A DNA stretch of 10,763 nt. Source: Tannerella sp. (GTDB taxonomy: Bacteria > Bacteroidota > Bacteroidia > Bacteroidales > Tannerellaceae). The position numbers and the translations under genes are program-made. The notes under the pieces are model-generated. The model was not told the DNA's origin and made no database searches. It saw only the letters and a program-made list of their open reading frames with translations. This document shows, in pieces, positions 1 to 8,190 of this stretch. Location of the stretch: contig JAISOP010000286.1 of the NCBI GenBank assembly GCA_031275525.1, positions 1-10,763 on the forward strand. The letters run 5' to 3'. How positions within the stretch are numbered: the first letter of the stretch is position 1; every line of letters begins with the position of its first letter.

Positions 1-142
1 TCCTTGCATCTTTGAATAAGTCACCGGCGAGGATATGGAGGTCTTTTTGCCAGTCGGCAATCCTTTGTCCCGTGATTTTGAAGGCCGTTTCCTTGGCGCT
101 CCAGCAGGTTAGCAGTTCGCGTTCATTCTCAATTTTCCATTC
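1..142 (-). pseudogene. 4'-phosphopantetheinyl transferase fragment (5'-truncated; runs off the window)
   Basis: Reading the minus strand from 142 to 2 gives 47 open codons that include CWSAKETAFKITGQRIADW. The W-S-x-K-E motif is the metal/CoA-binding signature in the C-terminal half of 4'-phosphopantetheinyl transferases (Sfp/AcpS superfamily), which load the phosphopantetheine arm onto acyl carrier proteins. The frame starts directly after a TGA at 143-145, contains no ATG, and lacks the roughly 100 N-terminal residues with the G-[IV]-D-x-E motif. Instead the sequence upstream is the 3' end of the sulfatase gene, which it overlaps. I therefore read it as a 5'-truncated remnant; its 3' end lies outside the window. 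The family call rests on a single motif and its downstream context, so it is moderate. An unusual start codon is possible but would still leave the protein without half its fold. Confidence 0.6.
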
Positions 143-160
143 TCAATTCTCCATTCTCAA
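124..160. repeat. 14-bp tandem repeat, about 2.6 copies
   Basis: CATTCTCAATTTTC (124-137) is followed directly by CATTCTCAATTCTC (138-151) and a partial copy CATTCTCAA (152-160). The copies differ at one base. The repeat encodes the last residues of the sulfatase (ENGELRMEN) and also forms the beginning of the truncated phosphopantetheinyl transferase frame, so it sits exactly on the junction between the two. It may mark a recombination or slippage point. Confidence 0.85.
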
Positions 161-1727
161 AATAGTACCTTGACATAATTTCCTTCATGCGTGGCGCATC
201 GTTGTCCGTGTCGCCAAGGGAGGCACGAAGTTGGAGCAGACGCTGCTTCATTTGGCGGATGACAGGGGCGTATGCCGGATCATGGTACCTGTTTTTGTTT
301 TCGTGCGGGTCGTTCTTCAGGTCGTAAAATTCCCAGGAAGGCGTATGCGTTATGCTATCCGAACCGGTCGTATGCAGCCGGTCGCCGTAGAGGAAGATCA
401 GTTTGCAGTCCCGGTTGCGGATACCTATGTGCGCGGGACGCGCGGGGTGCTGCGTCCAATAGCGGTAGTACATGTCCTGCCGCCAGTCGTCCGGCGTCTG
501 TCCATGCAGGTTGGCACGGAAACTGCGTCCCTGCGAAAGCGCGGGAACGGAAGCCCCGGCATAGTCGGCAAGAAGGGCGGCAAAGTCAATGTTGAGCAGG
601 ATGTCGCGATTGCGCGTGCCGGCAGGTATTTCTTCCGGGTAACGGATCACAAAAGGCATACGTAGCGATTCTTCATACATCATGCGTTTGTCGAAGAAGC
701 CATGTTCGCCCAGGAAATAGCCCTGGTCAGAGACATAGATGACCACCGTGTTCCGGCTCAACCCTTCCCGGTCGAGCGTATGCAAAAGGCGGCCGATATT
801 GTCGTCGATCGCAGCCCCGCAGCGCAGGTAATCGCGGAGGAGTTTCCGGTATGTTTTCTTACGCGCCGCATTCCGGTCTAACCCTTGAATGCTGAAGGGC
901 AGTTCGGGATAGGTGGTCCACCATTGGGCGTTTTCCTGCGAGGCCGTTTCCCAACGTTTGGCAAGGGCTTCCAACACCTGTCCATCAAAAGTGCGTCCGG
1001 ATGGTTCCCTTCCGAACTCCATGAGGTTCTCCGGTTCGGGGAACTCCGTAGAGTCGTCATAGAGGTGTTTCATTCTTTCGGGAAACTCCCAGGGTTCGTG
1101 CGTAGCCTTAAAATGGCAGCATATCAGGAAGGGTTTGTTTTTGTCCCGGTTTCGGATCCGGTCGATGGCCAAGTCTGTGACGATGTCGGTAGAAAACCCG
1201 TTCAGGGTGTCTCCCTGCACCCCCTGGTGGTCGTCGATCCAGTTGCTTGCCTGTTTCATCACCGGATTCCAGTAGGTGCCTTGATCGTGAAATACCCGGA
1301 AGGTGTCGAATCCTGCCGGCCGCTTTTTCAGATGCCATTTACCGAACAGGGCGGTCTGGTATCCGGCCGCCTGAAGGCGTTTTGCCAGGTTGTCCGTTTC
1401 AGGCGGAAGCGCGTCATGGAGGGTATAGACTCCGTTTTTGTGACTGTAGGCGCCCGTCAGGATGGCGGCCCGGCTGGGTACGGAAATAGAGTTTGTGCAG
1501 AAACAATTCTCCAGCACACAGCCTTCCCGGGCCAGGCGGCGGATGTTTTCATTCTTCACATACGGGCTTAACCTTCCTCCATAGATGCCCCAGGCCTGTG
1601 ACGTATGGTCGTCGGAGAGGATAAAGAGGATGTTGGGACGTTCCTTTTCCTCGACAGGAACGCCTGCCGGCCGGCAAGACAGCAAACACGCTCCCGCTAA
1701 TCCCACCAGTTGGTTTTTCCTGTTCAC
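129..1727 (-). CDS. Lipoprotein sulfatase, serine-type formylglycine family S1 (possible GlcNAc-6-O-sulfatase-like)
   Basis: A 532-residue alkaline-phosphatase-fold sulfatase that hydrolyses sulfate esters, probably on a glycan bound at or inside the outer membrane. Visible elements are a lipoprotein signal peptide ending at LLSC18, the metal-binding DD39-40, the S82-V-P-S-R86 motif in which Ser82 would be oxidised to formylglycine, GKWH 129-132, FKATH with H210, SDQGYFLGEHG with D334/Q335, and K347 in FFDKR. The long middle section, the LRCGAAIDDN segment and MMYEESLRMP resemble bacterial GlcNAc-6-sulfatase-like enzymes, but substrate is an inference. The start is GTG: a TAA stop lies two codons upstream in frame, so no longer start exists. 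It is last in the operon, 60 bases after the preceding sulfatase. Its last nine codons lie in a 14-bp tandem repeat, so the C-terminal tail may be secondary sequence. Confidence 0.93.
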   Translation of the reverse strand: MNRKNQLVGLAGACLLSCRPAGVPVEEKERPNILFILSDDHTSQAWGIYGGRLSPYVKNENIRRLAREGCVLENCFCTNSISVPSRAAILTGAYSHKNGVYTLHDALPPETDNLAKRLQAAGYQTALFGKWHLKKRPAGFDTFRVFHDQGTYWNPVMKQASNWIDDHQGVQGDTLNGFSTDIVTDLAIDRIRNRDKNKPFLICCHFKATHEPWEFPERMKHLYDDSTEFPEPENLMEFGREPSGRTFDGQVLEALAKRWETASQENAQWWTTYPELPFSIQGLDRNAARKKTYRKLLRDYLRCGAAIDDNIGRLLHTLDREGLSRNTVVIYVSDQGYFLGEHGFFDKRMMYEESLRMPFVIRYPEEIPAGTRNRDILLNIDFAALLADYAGASVPALSQGRSFRANLHGQTPDDWRQDMYYRYWTQHPARPAHIGIRNRDCKLIFLYGDRLHTTGSDSITHTPSWEFYDLKNDPHENKNRYHDPAYAPVIRQMKQRLLQLRASLGDTDNDAPRMKEIMSRYYFENGELRMEN

Positions 1728-1787
1728 CGGTTATCCCCTTTCCCGTATCCGTAGTTGCCTGTCCTCTTCATCCGTTCCGTTCCTCTT

Positions 1788-3152
1788 CTAATTCTCTTTA
1801 TACCCCTGAAAGCTGTCGAACAGCGCTTTTAAGGCTTCTGCTTTTCCCGGATATTGATCAATCATATTTACCCGTTCGCCCGGATCGCGGTTCAGGTTGA
1901 ACAGTTCGACGTGCTGATTACCGTCCCGGCGTATTTCCCGGTATTTCCATCCGCCGTCTTTGACGGCTTCTAACGTTCCGTTGTTCACCAGATAGATCGG
2001 ACGGTGCCTGTAATGGGTTCGGTCGGCGTTGCCCGTCAACAGTGCCGCAACGGACTGTCCGTCCAGCGTCCGTCCTTCGGGAAGCGGGGCGTTCGCCCAC
2101 TCGGCCAGCGTGGGCAATACATCTACGTTGCTGATGGAATTGAACAGGATCCCGCGTTGCAGCCTGTCTTTCCAATATACAATAAAGGGTTCGCGCACAC
2201 CTCCCTCGTAGGTCTGCCCCTTGGATCCCCGGAAAATACCGGCTGCGCCGGCGTGCCAGCGCTGTGTAACGCTATCGGCTGCCATCCTCGCGGGATATTC
2301 TATCCAGGGGCCGTTATCGCTCGAAAAGATGAAAATCGTATTGTCGGCCAGGCCCTGTTGCTCCAACGCATTCCAAAGGCGGGCAAGCTGACTGTCCAGC
2401 TCTTCTACCACAGCTCCCAACTCTCCGCTGCTCTCTACCCTGTCCTTCAACGACGGCGCCGAAGCTGCAAAAACTACCGGCAAATGCGGCATGTTGTATG
2501 CCAGATACAGGAAAAACGGCTCTCCCTTCCGTTGTTTGCCGACGTATTGAATGGCTTCCTGCGTATAGAGCGGCGTCAGGAGCGAATCTGCCGGGATCTT
2601 ACCTTCCGGGACGCCGTCGCGAAACAAATACAGGGCGCTGTCCGTTTTCACGTACGGATCCCGGTAATCATGGCTGTACAGTAAGCCGTAATAGGAATCG
2701 AATCCCTGCGCCGTGGGATGGCTGAACGTCCGGTTGTCGCCCAGGTGCCATTTGCCGATCATCGCGGTATGATAGCCCACGCTTTTTAATACTTCCGCGA
2801 TGGTTACTTCCTCGGCGGCCAGTCCTAAGTGTGAACCCGGCCCGATCGGATAGGGCAGGTTCACGCGTGAAGCATAGCGGCCGGTCAGCAGCGAGGCCCG
2901 CGAAGGCGTACTGGAGGGGCTGGTAACGGCATAATCCGTCGCACGCACGCCTTCGGATGCTAATTTGTCCAGAAAAGGCGTATGGATGACCGGATTGCCG
3001 TAGCAACTTAAATCGGAATAGCCCAGGTCGTCCGTCAGCACGAATATGATATTGGGACGCGGCGGTGTTTTCTCCTGTGCTTTTTGTGCTTTCCCGCACG
3101 AGAGGACGGTCAATGCCGTTGCGCCGGTTAAGATGTATTCCAAGTTTTTCAT
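1788..3152 (-). CDS. Lipoprotein sulfatase, serine-type formylglycine family S1 (arylsulfatase A/GALNS-like)
   Basis: A sulfatase of 454 residues from the ATG at 3152. The open frame extends to a TTG at 3185, but the ATG start puts MKNLEYIL... directly before a lipoprotein signal ending TVLSC19, which is the natural N-terminus. Motifs are DD41-42 (metal), S81-T-P-S-R85 with Ser81 the predicted formylglycine precursor, GKWHLG with K134 and H136, NMPHLP with H223, SSDNG with D279/N280, and a lysine in SKGQTYEGG near residue 312. The layout resembles arylsulfatase A and GalNAc-6-sulfatase relatives; the real substrate cannot be told from sequence. It begins 34 bases after the susD stop, so co-transcription is very likely. 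It needs an anaerobic sulfatase-maturing radical SAM enzyme, which is not in the window. It is quite different in sequence from the second sulfatase, so the pair probably acts on different sulfate positions. Confidence 0.93.
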   Translation of the reverse strand: MKNLEYILTGATALTVLSCGKAQKAQEKTPPRPNIIFVLTDDLGYSDLSCYGNPVIHTPFLDKLASEGVRATDYAVTSPSSTPSRASLLTGRYASRVNLPYPIGPGSHLGLAAEEVTIAEVLKSVGYHTAMIGKWHLGDNRTFSHPTAQGFDSYYGLLYSHDYRDPYVKTDSALYLFRDGVPEGKIPADSLLTPLYTQEAIQYVGKQRKGEPFFLYLAYNMPHLPVVFAASAPSLKDRVESSGELGAVVEELDSQLARLWNALEQQGLADNTIFIFSSDNGPWIEYPARMAADSVTQRWHAGAAGIFRGSKGQTYEGGVREPFIVYWKDRLQRGILFNSISNVDVLPTLAEWANAPLPEGRTLDGQSVAALLTGNADRTHYRHRPIYLVNNGTLEAVKDGGWKYREIRRDGNQHVELFNLNRDPGERVNMIDQYPGKAEALKALFDSFQGYKEN

Positions 3153-3186
3153 TTGACTTGCAGATATATTTTGTTTTACTTCCAAT

Positions 3187-4791
3187 TTACCAGTTCGGAT
3201 TTTGTGTCAGGTTCGGATTCAGGTCGCGTTCTTTCTGGGGTACCGGCCAGAGGTAATCCCTGTCCGCACGGAACGCGCGGGTGGCTGAAACCACTTGCAC
3301 GACCTTCACCTCCTGGTTGTCGTCCACGTACGTGATGCCGTAAATATTGCCCGGCAAGACGGTTTCCGCAATGCTCCACCGGCGGATGTCGGCCAGCCTC
3401 AATCCTTCAAAAGCCAGTTCGACGGCACGTTCGCGGCGGACTATTTCCCGCAGCGCCTCCTCGCTTTGCCCTTCGGGTATGGAGGGCTGTTTCACGTCGT
3501 CGCGTCCGTTACGCACCAGGTTGATGGCTTCATATACGGAAGCGTCGGTTTCGTGCAGCGCGATCTTAGCCTCGGCGTAGGTAAGCAGCACCTCGGCATA
3601 GCGCAGCAGAATGAGGTTCATGCCGGAATTGTTGATGTCGGCATAATCTTCCGCATTGACGTATTTCCGGATGTTGAATCCCGTGGTCGAATTATGGTAG
3701 GACTTGCCGACGGCATCGTTTGAATCGCTGTTGGGGGCGGGACGGAAGACGGTCTTCCCGTCGGGCAGGAGGTCGCCGTCCAGATAAATGGAAAAATGCA
3801 GGCGCGGATCGCGGTTTTCATACGGATGAGCCGGATCGTACCCGCTGTCGGCGTCGGTAATGTTTTTCCCGTCGGCCGTTTCGTATAAATCTACGAGCGC
3901 TTTGGTGGGCACATAATTGCTGTTGGCGTTTTTCTGGCTGTAGGGAGCCAAGAGGTAAAACACATTGTTTTTGTACAAATCTTTTATATACTGCTTGTCG
4001 AGCAGGATTTCGGAATTGTTTTCGGCTTCGTAGCGGAACAGGCCGGCGTATTCCGGATAGAGCGTGAATCGTCCGCTCCGGATGATTTGTGCTGCCGCAT
4101 CGGCCGCTTTCCGGGATTCGCCGGCATAGAGTGCGGCACGGGCTTTCAGTCCGAGAGCCGCCCAGCGGGTGATGCGTCCCTTTTCTTTGGCATCGTAACT
4201 GTCGGGTAAATCCGCAGATGCTTCTTCCAGTTCACGGTCGATGAACTCCCAGATTTCCCGTACCGGCGTGCGGGTGATTTGCCTGGATTCGTCCAGCGTG
4301 AGTGATTGGACGACTAAGGGCGCCTCGCCGAACAGCGGCACGAGTTTGATGTACTGGTATGCCCGCAGGACGCGTGCTTCCGCTTTGTAGCGTTTCAGCA
4401 GCGCTTCGTCGGTGAAGGTGATCCGGTCCACGTTTTCCAGCACTAAATTGGCGGCGGCAATGCCCTTATAGGCGGCCGTCCAAACGGTTTCGATCCGGGT
4501 ATTCAGGGCGTCGAATACGCCCTTTTCAATATTGGCCTGCACCTCAAAAGGGTCGTTGGTATGCGCAATATCCGTCAGTGCATCGAAACTGAAAATATCG
4601 GTTCCGTCCAGATCGTTATAAAGCGAATTGACCGCCAGCAAGGCGTCGTTGGGCGTTTGCCAGTAGATTTCGGAAGAAATACGGTCATTGGGAACGGTGT
4701 CAAGCAGACCGCTGTCGCAGGAAACGAGGCTGATCCATGCGCCGGCGAGTAGTGCCGGATAATGTTTTCGGGAAAATATATTTGTAATCAT
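3187..4791 (-). CDS. susD: SusD/RagB family outer-membrane glycan-binding lipoprotein
   Basis: A 534-residue surface lipoprotein that forms the lid over the SusC channel and captures oligosaccharide. The signal peptide ends SLVSC25, the lipidated cysteine. The N-terminal SusD-like domain spans roughly residues 28-240, with tetratricopeptide-type helices (YKAEARVLRAYQYIKLVPLFG 135-155; RWAALGLKARAALYAG 209-224). The C-terminal RagB/SusD domain runs from about 255 and includes LILLRYAEVLLTYAEAK (393-409), INLVRNGR (423-430), RRERAVELAFEGLRLADIRRW (452-472) and the usual ending YLWPVPQKERDLNPNLTQNP (513-532). The length is normal for the family. The ATG at 4791 lies 159 bases after the susC stop. 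That gap holds tandem repeats and hairpins and no promoter that I can see. SusD sequences diverge strongly with substrate, so the glycan is unknown; the two sulfatases behind it argue for a sulfated one. Confidence 0.96.
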   Translation of the reverse strand: MITNIFSRKHYPALLAGAWISLVSCDSGLLDTVPNDRISSEIYWQTPNDALLAVNSLYNDLDGTDIFSFDALTDIAHTNDPFEVQANIEKGVFDALNTRIETVWTAAYKGIAAANLVLENVDRITFTDEALLKRYKAEARVLRAYQYIKLVPLFGEAPLVVQSLTLDESRQITRTPVREIWEFIDRELEEASADLPDSYDAKEKGRITRWAALGLKARAALYAGESRKAADAAAQIIRSGRFTLYPEYAGLFRYEAENNSEILLDKQYIKDLYKNNVFYLLAPYSQKNANSNYVPTKALVDLYETADGKNITDADSGYDPAHPYENRDPRLHFSIYLDGDLLPDGKTVFRPAPNSDSNDAVGKSYHNSTTGFNIRKYVNAEDYADINNSGMNLILLRYAEVLLTYAEAKIALHETDASVYEAINLVRNGRDDVKQPSIPEGQSEEALREIVRRERAVELAFEGLRLADIRRWSIAETVLPGNIYGITYVDDNQEVKVVQVVSATRAFRADRDYLWPVPQKERDLNPNLTQNPNW

Positions 4792-4840
4792 CAGGAATGT
4801 TTATTTTTTAAGTTATTGAATCGTGTTACACACCATCGTT

Positions 4841-4858
4841 TTTATCCGGTTTATCCGG
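4841..4858. repeat. 9-bp direct tandem duplication in the susC-susD gap
   Basis: TTTATCCGG occurs twice back to back (4841-4849 and 4850-4858) in the untranslated gap between susC and susD. It lies directly next to the 23-bp duplication. No function can be assigned from sequence. Confidence 0.85.
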
Positions 4859-4860
4859 CA

Positions 4861-4906
4861 GCATACGACCGGACATCGTGATCGCATACGACCGGACGTC
4901 GTGATC
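4861..4906 (-). repeat. Tandem 23-bp duplication forming twin hairpins in the susC-susD intercistronic RNA
   Basis: Bases 4861-4883 and 4884-4906 are the same 23-mer with a single A/G difference. On the transcribed (minus) strand each copy folds as ACGAY-GTCCG-GTCGT: a five-pair stem with a five-base loop, perfect in one copy and with one U-G wobble in the other. The single difference therefore preserves the stem only in the sense RNA. It lies in the 159-base gap and could affect the susC/susD expression ratio by stabilising RNA ends or pausing decay; that role is inference. It is not followed by a T-run, so it is not an intrinsic terminator. Confidence 0.75.
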
Positions 4907-4950
4907 GCGAAATCCCCATCAAACAGGATGAATCCGGGTAACATGAGCGA

Positions 4951-7900
4951 TTAAAATTGGAGATTGAATCCGACGGTATATACCGACGTTTGCGGAAAAT
5001 ACTGTGCACGGCCGGATCCCGTTTCCGGGTCGAGGTTCCATTCGTTCAGGGCGGAAAGCGTCCACAGGTTCGTTGCCGAGGCATAGACCCTTATCTTCTT
5101 CACGACTTGGGTATCGAACCATTTCGAGACCGGCAGGTTGTAGGCTAATTGCAGGTTTTTCAGCCGCAGGTAGGAGGCGTCGATAATCATCCGGTCGGAC
5201 GAGGCGACGTTCTTCAGGTCGAATTTTACGGGACGCGGAAAGCGGGCATCCGGGTTGTCGGGCGTCCAGTAGTTGTTTTCGTAAATCTTGTGCGCAAACC
5301 CTTCCTGATTGCCCATCTCCGCCAAAGCGCCGGAGATCCGCACATCCACATCGGCTGCGCCCTGGAACCAGGCGTTGAGTTCAACGTTGCGGAAGTGCAG
5401 TCCGGCATGAAAGCCGAACGTATAGGTCGGGAAGGAATGTCCGATCTCGCGCATGTCTTCGGCGCCAAGTGCACCGTTTTCGCTCAGGTCTAAATATTTT
5501 ACATCTCCCGGCGACGGATTTGCCTGGTTGAAGCCGTGTCCGGATTCGCGGTAGGCCCGGATTTCTTCTTCCGTCTGAAACAGGCCGTCGGTCTTGAATC
5601 CCCAAAGCGTGTTGACGGGTAATCCTTCGGCAATGGTGTAATAGGGATTGGTATTGTAGTCGCCCGCAAAATAAGGCCCCGTTCCTTTCAGGTCGATGAC
5701 TTTGTTGTGATTGATGCTGAAATTCCCACCGATTTCATATCCCAGCTTGTAAGAGGTCGTATTTCTGAAAAGAAGACTGAATTCCCATCCTTTGTTTTCC
5801 ACCGTGCCGGCGTTTTGGGGTGGCGCACTGAGACCGACCGTGGCGGGAATATCCAGGTTCAACAAAATATCATTGGTTGTCTTTTTATACCAGTCGATCG
5901 TCACCTCCAGGCTGTTGAACAGGATGGCCTGCGCTCCGACATCCGTTTGAGTAGTTGATTCCCATCCGAGTTCGGTATTTGCCAAAGCGGTTTGCCGGTA
6001 TCCCGATACGGGCGAGCCGCCAAAGTTATATCCCTGCGAGACCAGGGAGGCGTAATAACTGTACAGGCTAACCGACTGGTTTCCGGTGATACCCCAGGAA
6101 CCGCGCAGTTTCAGTGTATTTACCGTCGAACGCAGGGATTCCCAGAAAGATTCTTCCGAAAGAATCCACCCGGCTGAAAACGAAGGGAAGAAGCCGTACT
6201 GTTTATTCCCGGTGAATTTGGACGATCCGTCGTAGCGGCCATTCGCCTCCAGCAGGTATTTGCCTGCATAGCCATAGTTGATACGACCGAACCAGGAGCG
6301 CAGCCCGTATTCCTCGTCCCTTCCGTCGTTCGTCTTGGTGCCGTCGTTGGCGCCCTGTCCGATGGAAGCGATGTCGTTGTTATAGAACCTTTCGCGATAG
6401 GCGGAAAGAAAGGTCTGGGTGTTGCCCGTTTGCGAATAACCTGCAAGGACGGAAAGGTCGTGTTGGCCGAAGGTCTTTTTGTAAACCAGCAGGTTGTTCC
6501 ATGTATATTCGCGTGCGGTATTGCGCACTTCGGTAAGGGAATTATTGGAGACGGTTTTCACGAATCCCGTATTTTTGTCCGCATTGACGTATGCGTTCGT
6601 ATAATTCTTTTGATATACGGTATTATAAACCAGTCCCCATTGAGAGGAAAAAGTCAATCCGTCGAGGATGTCCCAGTCGGCTTTGATGTTTCCGGTAAAA
6701 TAATCGTTTTTGGTTTGAGACAATCCGCCTTTTTCAATATCCATAAGGGGGTTGGCGCTTTGGGAACTCAGTCCGTAGGTGCCGTCGCTGTATTTGGGAT
6801 ATGCCCACAGCGTGCCGTGCAGGAACCGGTTCAGCGGGTTTGCCGCATCTACGGTCGGATAATGGTAATTGTTGTTGCGGTAGTCAAGAATCGTATGCAC
6901 CTTCACCGTGCGCGACACCTGAAAATCCGTACTCAATTTTCCTTCCGTAAGGTTGTTGCCGTTGTTTTTAATGACCCCTTCCTGCTCAAAATAACGGAGA
7001 CTCAAGCGGGAACGCACGACGTCGTTTCCTCCGGAAATGGCTATATCCGTATGATACTGCGGGGCGGTGTGAAGCAGCGTCTGAAACCACGTATTGGGCA
7101 ACGGGTATTTTTCGCGGTCGGTGGCATGGACCCACGTCTGGATACTTTCGTCCGTAAATTTGTCGGGGACGGTGCCGGTTGCGTTCCGGTATGCCCACTG
7201 CTGTTCTTTCATATAGGCTTCCAGTCCCATGGGTTCGGGACGGTTGTTTGCCCGCTGCCAGCCGACATAACTGTTGACGTCCACCTGTGTCTTACCGCTT
7301 TTTGCGCCTTTGGTGGTGACGAGTATGACGCCGTTTGTACCTCTTGAGCCGTAAATGGCCGTCGAGGAAGCGTCTTTCAACACGGAGACCGTTTCGATGT
7401 CGTTCGGGTTGATATTGCTCCAGTCCTGCTCAATACCGTCCACAATCACCAAGGCGTTGTTTTTCGACAAGTCGTAGCCGCTTGTGCCGTTGGTTTGATT
7501 GGGATTGAACGTTGTAATCCCGCGGATACGGATGCTCGCAGAAGTCCGTCCGGGCGACCCTCCCAGGTCCTGCACCGTCACGCCCGGCAATTTGCCTTGC
7601 AGCGTCTGCTGTATATTGGATACCGATAGATCGGTCAGGTGGTCGCCCGACAGTTGGGAGATCGCATTGGTTACGCTGATTTTCTTCTGCGTACCGTATC
7701 CCACGACCACCACTTCGTTCAACTGGCTGTAATCTTCCGCCAGGTAGATGATGACCGGCTCGCCGGTCTCGTAGATGTCTATTTCCTGCGGCCTGTATCC
7801 GAGGTAATGAACGACAAGCGTCGCCGGGAGCGACGCGACCGGCAGGTTGAATTGACCGTCGGCATCCGTCACCGTACCCTTTCCCGCATCGTTCTTGACA

Positions 7901-8073
7901 GCCACCGAAGCGCCGATAAGCGCCTCCCGGCTGTGTCCGTCTGTTACCGTTCCCCGTATATCCGCCGTTTGCGCCGGCAAAGAGACAGGCAACAGGCCCG
8001 TCATCAAAAAAACGGCAATAAAATACCGGAATTTCCCGGGAGTTCTAAATAAATACAACTTTGTCATGCTCAT
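4951..8073 (-). CDS. susC: SusC/RagA family TonB-dependent outer-membrane glycan transporter
   Basis: A 1040-residue TonB-dependent porin that imports oligosaccharides across the outer membrane with its SusD partner. In order: a signal peptide to about residue 35 (SLPAQ), a carboxypeptidase-regulatory-like beta-sandwich (about 38-112, IRGTVTDG... to VIIYLAED), a TonB-box-like segment NEVVVVGYGTQ (119-129), the plug (about 133-256, with LQGKLPGV, IRIRG, VDGIEQDW at 211, VLKDASSTAIYGSRGTNGVI), then the 22-strand barrel ending YTVGFNLQF with a C-terminal Phe, as barrel-assembly signals require. Length is standard, with no frameshift. There is no FecR/anti-sigma (DUF4974/STN) extension at the N-terminus, so control by an ECF sigma/anti-sigma pair through this protein is not suggested. 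It is first in the operon. ATG 8073 and ATG 8067 (third codon) are both possible starts. Confidence 0.97.
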   Translation of the reverse strand: MSMTKLYLFRTPGKFRYFIAVFLMTGLLPVSLPAQTADIRGTVTDGHSREALIGASVAVKNDAGKGTVTDADGQFNLPVASLPATLVVHYLGYRPQEIDIYETGEPVIIYLAEDYSQLNEVVVVGYGTQKKISVTNAISQLSGDHLTDLSVSNIQQTLQGKLPGVTVQDLGGSPGRTSASIRIRGITTFNPNQTNGTSGYDLSKNNALVIVDGIEQDWSNINPNDIETVSVLKDASSTAIYGSRGTNGVILVTTKGAKSGKTQVDVNSYVGWQRANNRPEPMGLEAYMKEQQWAYRNATGTVPDKFTDESIQTWVHATDREKYPLPNTWFQTLLHTAPQYHTDIAISGGNDVVRSRLSLRYFEQEGVIKNNGNNLTEGKLSTDFQVSRTVKVHTILDYRNNNYHYPTVDAANPLNRFLHGTLWAYPKYSDGTYGLSSQSANPLMDIEKGGLSQTKNDYFTGNIKADWDILDGLTFSSQWGLVYNTVYQKNYTNAYVNADKNTGFVKTVSNNSLTEVRNTAREYTWNNLLVYKKTFGQHDLSVLAGYSQTGNTQTFLSAYRERFYNNDIASIGQGANDGTKTNDGRDEEYGLRSWFGRINYGYAGKYLLEANGRYDGSSKFTGNKQYGFFPSFSAGWILSEESFWESLRSTVNTLKLRGSWGITGNQSVSLYSYYASLVSQGYNFGGSPVSGYRQTALANTELGWESTTQTDVGAQAILFNSLEVTIDWYKKTTNDILLNLDIPATVGLSAPPQNAGTVENKGWEFSLLFRNTTSYKLGYEIGGNFSINHNKVIDLKGTGPYFAGDYNTNPYYTIAEGLPVNTLWGFKTDGLFQTEEEIRAYRESGHGFNQANPSPGDVKYLDLSENGALGAEDMREIGHSFPTYTFGFHAGLHFRNVELNAWFQGAADVDVRISGALAEMGNQEGFAHKIYENNYWTPDNPDARFPRPVKFDLKNVASSDRMIIDASYLRLKNLQLAYNLPVSKWFDTQVVKKIRVYASATNLWTLSALNEWNLDPETGSGRAQYFPQTSVYTVGFNLQF

Positions 8074-8159
8074 AATTCATTTTTAGATGTTTAAGACCTC
8101 CCTTCAGTGCCTGTTGTAGCCGGACAGAGGGGCGTCTTTGTATATTAAAATTTATGACG

Positions 8160-8190
8160 CAAAAATAGAGGCCATGGTTATCTTGTGAAA
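8160..8190 (-). promoter_or_regulatory. Predicted promoter of the susC operon
   Basis: On the minus strand TATTTTTG (8167-8160) fits the Bacteroidetes -7 consensus TAnnTTTG perfectly. TTTC (8190-8187) stands 19 bases upstream in place of the TTTG -33 element, one mismatch. Transcription would start near 8153, leaving about 80 bases of leader before the susC ATG. The weak -33 box, covered by an inverted repeat, suggests that a regulator is needed. Confidence 0.6.

Noticed and set aside
44..62. Hairpin TTGCC-AGTC-GGCAA as a terminator for the sulfatase operon
   Set aside because: Five-pair stem only, inside the transferase coding fragment, with no T-run on the minus strand after it.
885..1571. 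228-codon open frame on the plus strand
   Set aside because: It is antisense to the sulfatase at 129-1727, whose motifs and family fit are clear; no start context or recognisable product.
2004..2684. 226-codon open frame on the plus strand
   Set aside because: Shadow frame opposite the second sulfatase; no family resemblance.
3153..3185. TTG start for the second sulfatase at 3185
   Set aside because: The ATG at 3152 gives a normal lipoprotein signal peptide; the 11 extra residues would displace it.
6430..7347. 305-codon open frame on the plus strand
   Set aside because: Lies opposite the conserved SusC plug and barrel; long antisense frames are expected in GC-rich codons.
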